Source: Marinisporobacter balticus
GTDB taxonomy: Bacteria; Bacillota; Clostridia; Peptostreptococcales; Thermotaleaceae
Length of the DNA stretch: 47,306 bases
Assembly: GCF_004345705.1 (NCBI RefSeq)
Contig: NZ_SLWV01000029.1
Coordinates: 1-47,306 of the forward strand
Direction of reading: 5' to 3'
The position numbers were made by a program, and so were the translations under genes. Of the stretch, positions 44,563 to 47,306 are shown piece after piece (position 1 is the first letter of the stretch; each line of letters starts with the position of its first letter). The notes beneath the pieces were generated by a model. That model was not told the origin of the DNA and did not search any database. It saw only the letters and a program-made list of their open reading frames with translations.

Positions 44563-46749
44563 CTAGATTATCGTAATAGGCGCATACTCCATGACTAATT
44601 TCTTAATTCCAGCATTGTCAAAAGCTATGGTCAATTCTGTATCTTTTCCTTTTTGTTTTACAGATATAATCGTACCTATTCCAAATTTATCATGCATCAC
44701 TTTACTCCCAGCCTTTATTTCCTTTGATGCTGTACCCGGAGTGGCTTTAGGGGTATCTTTTAGGCTTGCACCTCTATAGATTCCTGCTGCTGGCGCTAAG
44801 CTCTGTCTATCTTTTTTCATGATTTCTTCTTTATCTCGATCAATCAGTTGTTCTTCAATTTCATCAATAAATCTGGATATAGGATTATAGTTAGTTTTTC
44901 CATATAATGTTCGCATCCGTGCATGACTTAAGAATAATATTTCTTCTGCTCTCGTAATTCCAACATAACAAAGTCTTCTTTCCTCTTCAAGGTCTTTATC
45001 ATCATTTAAAGCTCTTGATATAGGGAAAATCCCTTCTTCCATTCCTCCAAGGAATACTACTGGAAACTCTAGTCCTTTTGCACTATGAAGCGTCATCAGT
45101 ACCACAGCATTTTCTTCATCATCCATTTTATCTAAATCTGAAACCAGTGAAATATTTGATAAAAATTCTTCTAATGTCTTGATTTCACTATTTTTTTCAA
45201 AATCCATAGCAACAGATAAAAATTCTTGTAAGTTTTCTATTCTTGACTGTGCTTCTACTGTATCTTCTTGCTTAAGTTCATCCATGCATCCTGATTCTTC
45301 TAGTACCATTTTGATCAGTTCTGTTACGCCAATACTTTCCTTTTCTAAGCCATACTTACTAATGATTAATACAAATTTTTTAATTCCTGATATGACTCTT
45401 TTTGAAAACCCTTGTATCAATTCATCCTCTAATAATACACTAAATAGACTTTCTCCCGTTTCATTTGCAGCTTCTTCTAATTTCTCGATGGTCCGATTTC
45501 CGATTCCTCGTTTGGGGACATTGATCACTCTTTTTAAACTTACATCATCTACAGGATTTTGAATCAAACGAAGATAGGCAATAATGTCTTTAACCTCTTT
45601 TCGATCATAAAACTTTAGCCCTCCATAAATACGATAAGGAATGCTTGATTTCATAAGCATATCTTCCACTACACGGGACTGGGCATTTGTTCTATACAGT
45701 ACTGCAAATTCCGAATAATTTCTTCCATCCGTATTTACCATATCCATCATTTGCTTTACGATAAACTGCGCTTCATCATGCTCATTGGTTGCCTTATAGT
45801 ATCTCAACTGATTTCCAGCATCTTGTGAAGTCCATAATTTTTTACGCTTTCTTCCTCTATTGTTTTGTATGACACAATTCGCAGCATCTAATATATTTTG
45901 GGTTGAACGATAATTTTGTTCTAATTTAATTACAGTAGTATTTTTAAAATCATCTTCAAAGTTTAAAATATTTCTTATATCTGCCCCCCTCCAACTGTAA
46001 ATGGACTGATCATCATCGCCAACAACACATAGATTTCCGTGTTTACCTGCAAGCATATTGATCAATTTATACTGAAGTTGGTTTGTATCTTGATACTCAT
46101 CCACCATGATATACTTGAATTTATTTTGATAATAAGAAAGTACCTCTTTATCATTTTCAAATAATTCTACTGTCTTAAAAATCAAATCATCAAAATCTAG
46201 TGCGTTGTTTTTCTTCAGTTTTTTCTGATACCATGCATAAATTTCTCCGATTTTCTCCATCTGAAAATCCCCAGCATATTCTTTTATGAATTTCTTTGGG
46301 GTAAACATTTTATCCTTTGCCTCACTAATTCTATGTTGTACCATAGGTAGTGGATAGTTTTTATCATTAATATCTAATTTTTTATAGCATTCCTTTAAAA
46401 CGACCTTTTGATCCGTACTATCATATATAACAAAGTCACTGGTATATCCTATTTTTTCAATATCACGTCTCAATATTTTTACACAGGAAGAGTGAAAGGT
46501 ACTCACCCATATATCTGTACGTCTTCCTAATAAATCTTCTACCCTATATCGCATCTCTTTTGCAGCCTTATTTGTAAAGGTAATAGCTAAAATACTTCCT
46601 GGATAAACCCCTAGTTTGTCTACCAAATAAGCTATCCTATGGGTCAAAACCCTCGTTTTTCCCGATCCTGCACCTGCTAATAGAAGAAGTGGCCCTTCTG
46701 TTTTTAAAACTGCCTCCCTTTGAGGAGAATTTAACATGGATAAATCCAT
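44563..46749 (-). CDS. pcrA: ATP-dependent DNA helicase PcrA (UvrD/Rep family)
   Basis: A 728-residue SF1A helicase. The ATG at 46749 (MDLSMLNSPQREAV) is used, with AAAGGAG seven bases upstream; starting at 46782 would add 11 residues of the ribosome-site region. Motifs: Walker A AGAGSGKTRVL, motif II VDEYQDTN, motif III GDDDQSIYSWRGA, motif V TLHSAKGLEFPVVF, motif VI RRLCYVGITRA. The C-terminal Tudor-like tail (GSKVMHDKFGIGTIISVKQKGKDTELTIAF) that contacts RNA polymerase is present. It acts in repair and replication restart, upstream of ligA. Confidence 0.97.
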   Translation of the reverse strand: MDLSMLNSPQREAVLKTEGPLLLLAGAGSGKTRVLTHRIAYLVDKLGVYPGSILAITFTNKAAKEMRYRVEDLLGRRTDIWVSTFHSSCVKILRRDIEKIGYTSDFVIYDSTDQKVVLKECYKKLDINDKNYPLPMVQHRISEAKDKMFTPKKFIKEYAGDFQMEKIGEIYAWYQKKLKKNNALDFDDLIFKTVELFENDKEVLSYYQNKFKYIMVDEYQDTNQLQYKLINMLAGKHGNLCVVGDDDQSIYSWRGADIRNILNFEDDFKNTTVIKLEQNYRSTQNILDAANCVIQNNRGRKRKKLWTSQDAGNQLRYYKATNEHDEAQFIVKQMMDMVNTDGRNYSEFAVLYRTNAQSRVVEDMLMKSSIPYRIYGGLKFYDRKEVKDIIAYLRLIQNPVDDVSLKRVINVPKRGIGNRTIEKLEEAANETGESLFSVLLEDELIQGFSKRVISGIKKFVLIISKYGLEKESIGVTELIKMVLEESGCMDELKQEDTVEAQSRIENLQEFLSVAMDFEKNSEIKTLEEFLSNISLVSDLDKMDDEENAVVLMTLHSAKGLEFPVVFLGGMEEGIFPISRALNDDKDLEEERRLCYVGITRAEEILFLSHARMRTLYGKTNYNPISRFIDEIEEQLIDRDKEEIMKKDRQSLAPAAGIYRGASLKDTPKATPGTASKEIKAGSKVMHDKFGIGTIISVKQKGKDTELTIAFDNAGIKKLVMEYAPITII

Positions 46750-46884
46750 AAGTTTGCTCCTTTCTTTTGCACATTTTTTCAAATTTGACCGTCTATATGT
46801 AGCTTTTTTATTATCATTTAAAGAACTTCGATAAAAAATAGTATATCATATTTTCCGTTGTTTCAGTAGGGGAAGGGAACATTC

Positions 46885-46934
46885 GTTTCATACAGAAACG
46901 CTAGATTGTATGAAACAAACACAATCTAGCGTTT
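46885..46934. repeat. Two overlapping, mutually exclusive hairpins
   Basis: GTTTCATACA (46885-46894) can pair with TGTATGAAAC (46908-46917). The loop of this hairpin contains AAACGCTAGATTGT (46896-46909), which can instead pair with ACAATCTAGCGTTT (46921-46934). Both stems cannot form together. There is no good T-run on either strand. It lies between pcrA and the ZIP remnant. Confidence 0.6.
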
Positions 46935-47229
46935 AACGAAAAGTATTATATAATTTTAAAAATATTCCTGTGATTAATGAAAAGATAGTACTATGATTTG
47001 TAGTTTTGCAAATATAAATCCTATTAAAATTAGTAACACCGTCATTAAAGAAACCAAAAAAAGATTTGATTCTGTTTTTTGTACAATGATAATATAGCGC
47101 TGAGGGGCATATGCCTTCTGGAATATTGTGAATCGCTATAGCTAATGCTATAAAAATACTTATTTTAGAGTCTGAAACGATTCCAATAGCGATCACCATT
47201 CTTAGAGGGGAAAGTCTGAAATATATCAA
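46933..47229 (-). pseudogene. Remnant of a ZIP-family metal transporter
   Basis: A 98-codon frame on the minus strand contains FIALAIAIHNIPEGICPSALYYHCTKNRIKSF, the HNIPEG metal-binding helix of ZupT/ZIP zinc transporters. The remaining helices are missing: upstream the frame is closed by stops, and downstream (GFFNDGVTNFNRIYI...TIFSLITGIFL) only traces of the next two helices remain, without the expected second metal motif. No ribosome site precedes the first Met. It is best read as a decaying gene. Its 5' part may continue past the right window edge. Confidence 0.55.
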
Positions 47230-47306
47230 GATAACAGTCCAATAAGTTTATGGGCATAGCAAACAAGCCATTGAAGATGACTTTAAAAATCAATTTACTT
47301 TCTATT

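Noticed and set aside
45179..45562. 127-codon plus-strand open frame
   Set aside because: Opposite pcrA; a Ser/Leu-rich shadow frame.
1..47306. CRISPR array or prophage
   Set aside because: No regularly spaced identical repeats with unique spacers and no phage structural or integrase genes were seen.

Overview
The window looks like a chromosomal piece of a spore-forming, low-GC Clostridia-type Firmicute. This rests on the AT-rich sequence, strong AGGAGG ribosome sites, intrinsic terminators after most operons, a GerMN lipoprotein, copper-amine-oxidase-like/AMIN amidases, DUF3870 and DUF4392 genes, and Spo0A-box-like sites. The genus cannot be fixed from the sequence alone. Nearly every gene is on the minus strand, so transcription runs from high to low coordinates. 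The clear exceptions are an IS3-type transposase end (2-298) and one small cysteine-containing protein (36239-36412).

Layout in the order of transcription (right to left): a decayed ZIP-type metal transporter (about 47229-46933); pcrA and ligA (46749-42481); an oppBCDFA oligopeptide ABC transporter operon (42210-36537); a lone plus-strand small protein and an uncharacterised 195-residue protein; two tandem duplicated cell-wall amidases (35196-30788) that share the same promoter architecture; UPF0316, a GerMN lipoprotein and deoD; rph-rdgB-yfcE-like (27945-26100); a seven-gene tRNA operon (25921-25234); DUF3870, DUF4392 and a 44-residue ORF preceded by two Spo0A-like boxes; an Fe-S aldo/keto reductase; a bicistron of tiny paralogous cysteine-rich proteins behind a near-perfect promoter that carries a large inverted repeat; then tig-clpP-clpX and trmB.

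The most interesting region is 16698-679, a gram-positive Pel-type exopolysaccharide operon: galE-like epimerase, pelD (c-di-GMP receptor), pelE, pelA-type deacetylase, pelF (glycosyltransferase) and pelG (membrane transporter). It continues without a clear break into cotH-like kinase, VTC-domain polymerase, DUF4956 membrane protein and a second cotH-like kinase fused to two LysM domains. A GH114/GH166-like lipoprotein hydrolase follows, behind a hairpin that contains a perfect CcpA cre match. Known Pel chemistry predicts that GalE supplies the UDP-sugar, PelF polymerises, PelG with PelD/PelE forms the c-di-GMP-gated membrane complex, the deacetylase trims acetyl groups outside the membrane and the hydrolase cleaves the product. 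The CotH/VTC/DUF4956/LysM module is an extra layer whose role here is unknown. It could be extracytoplasmic phosphorylation, or anchoring of the polymer to peptidoglycan.

A second notable point is an A10 homopolymer at the 5' end of pelD. One A fewer would put pelD in frame with an upstream ATG and give it a basic N-terminus, so the tract could be a slippage switch or a sequencing error.
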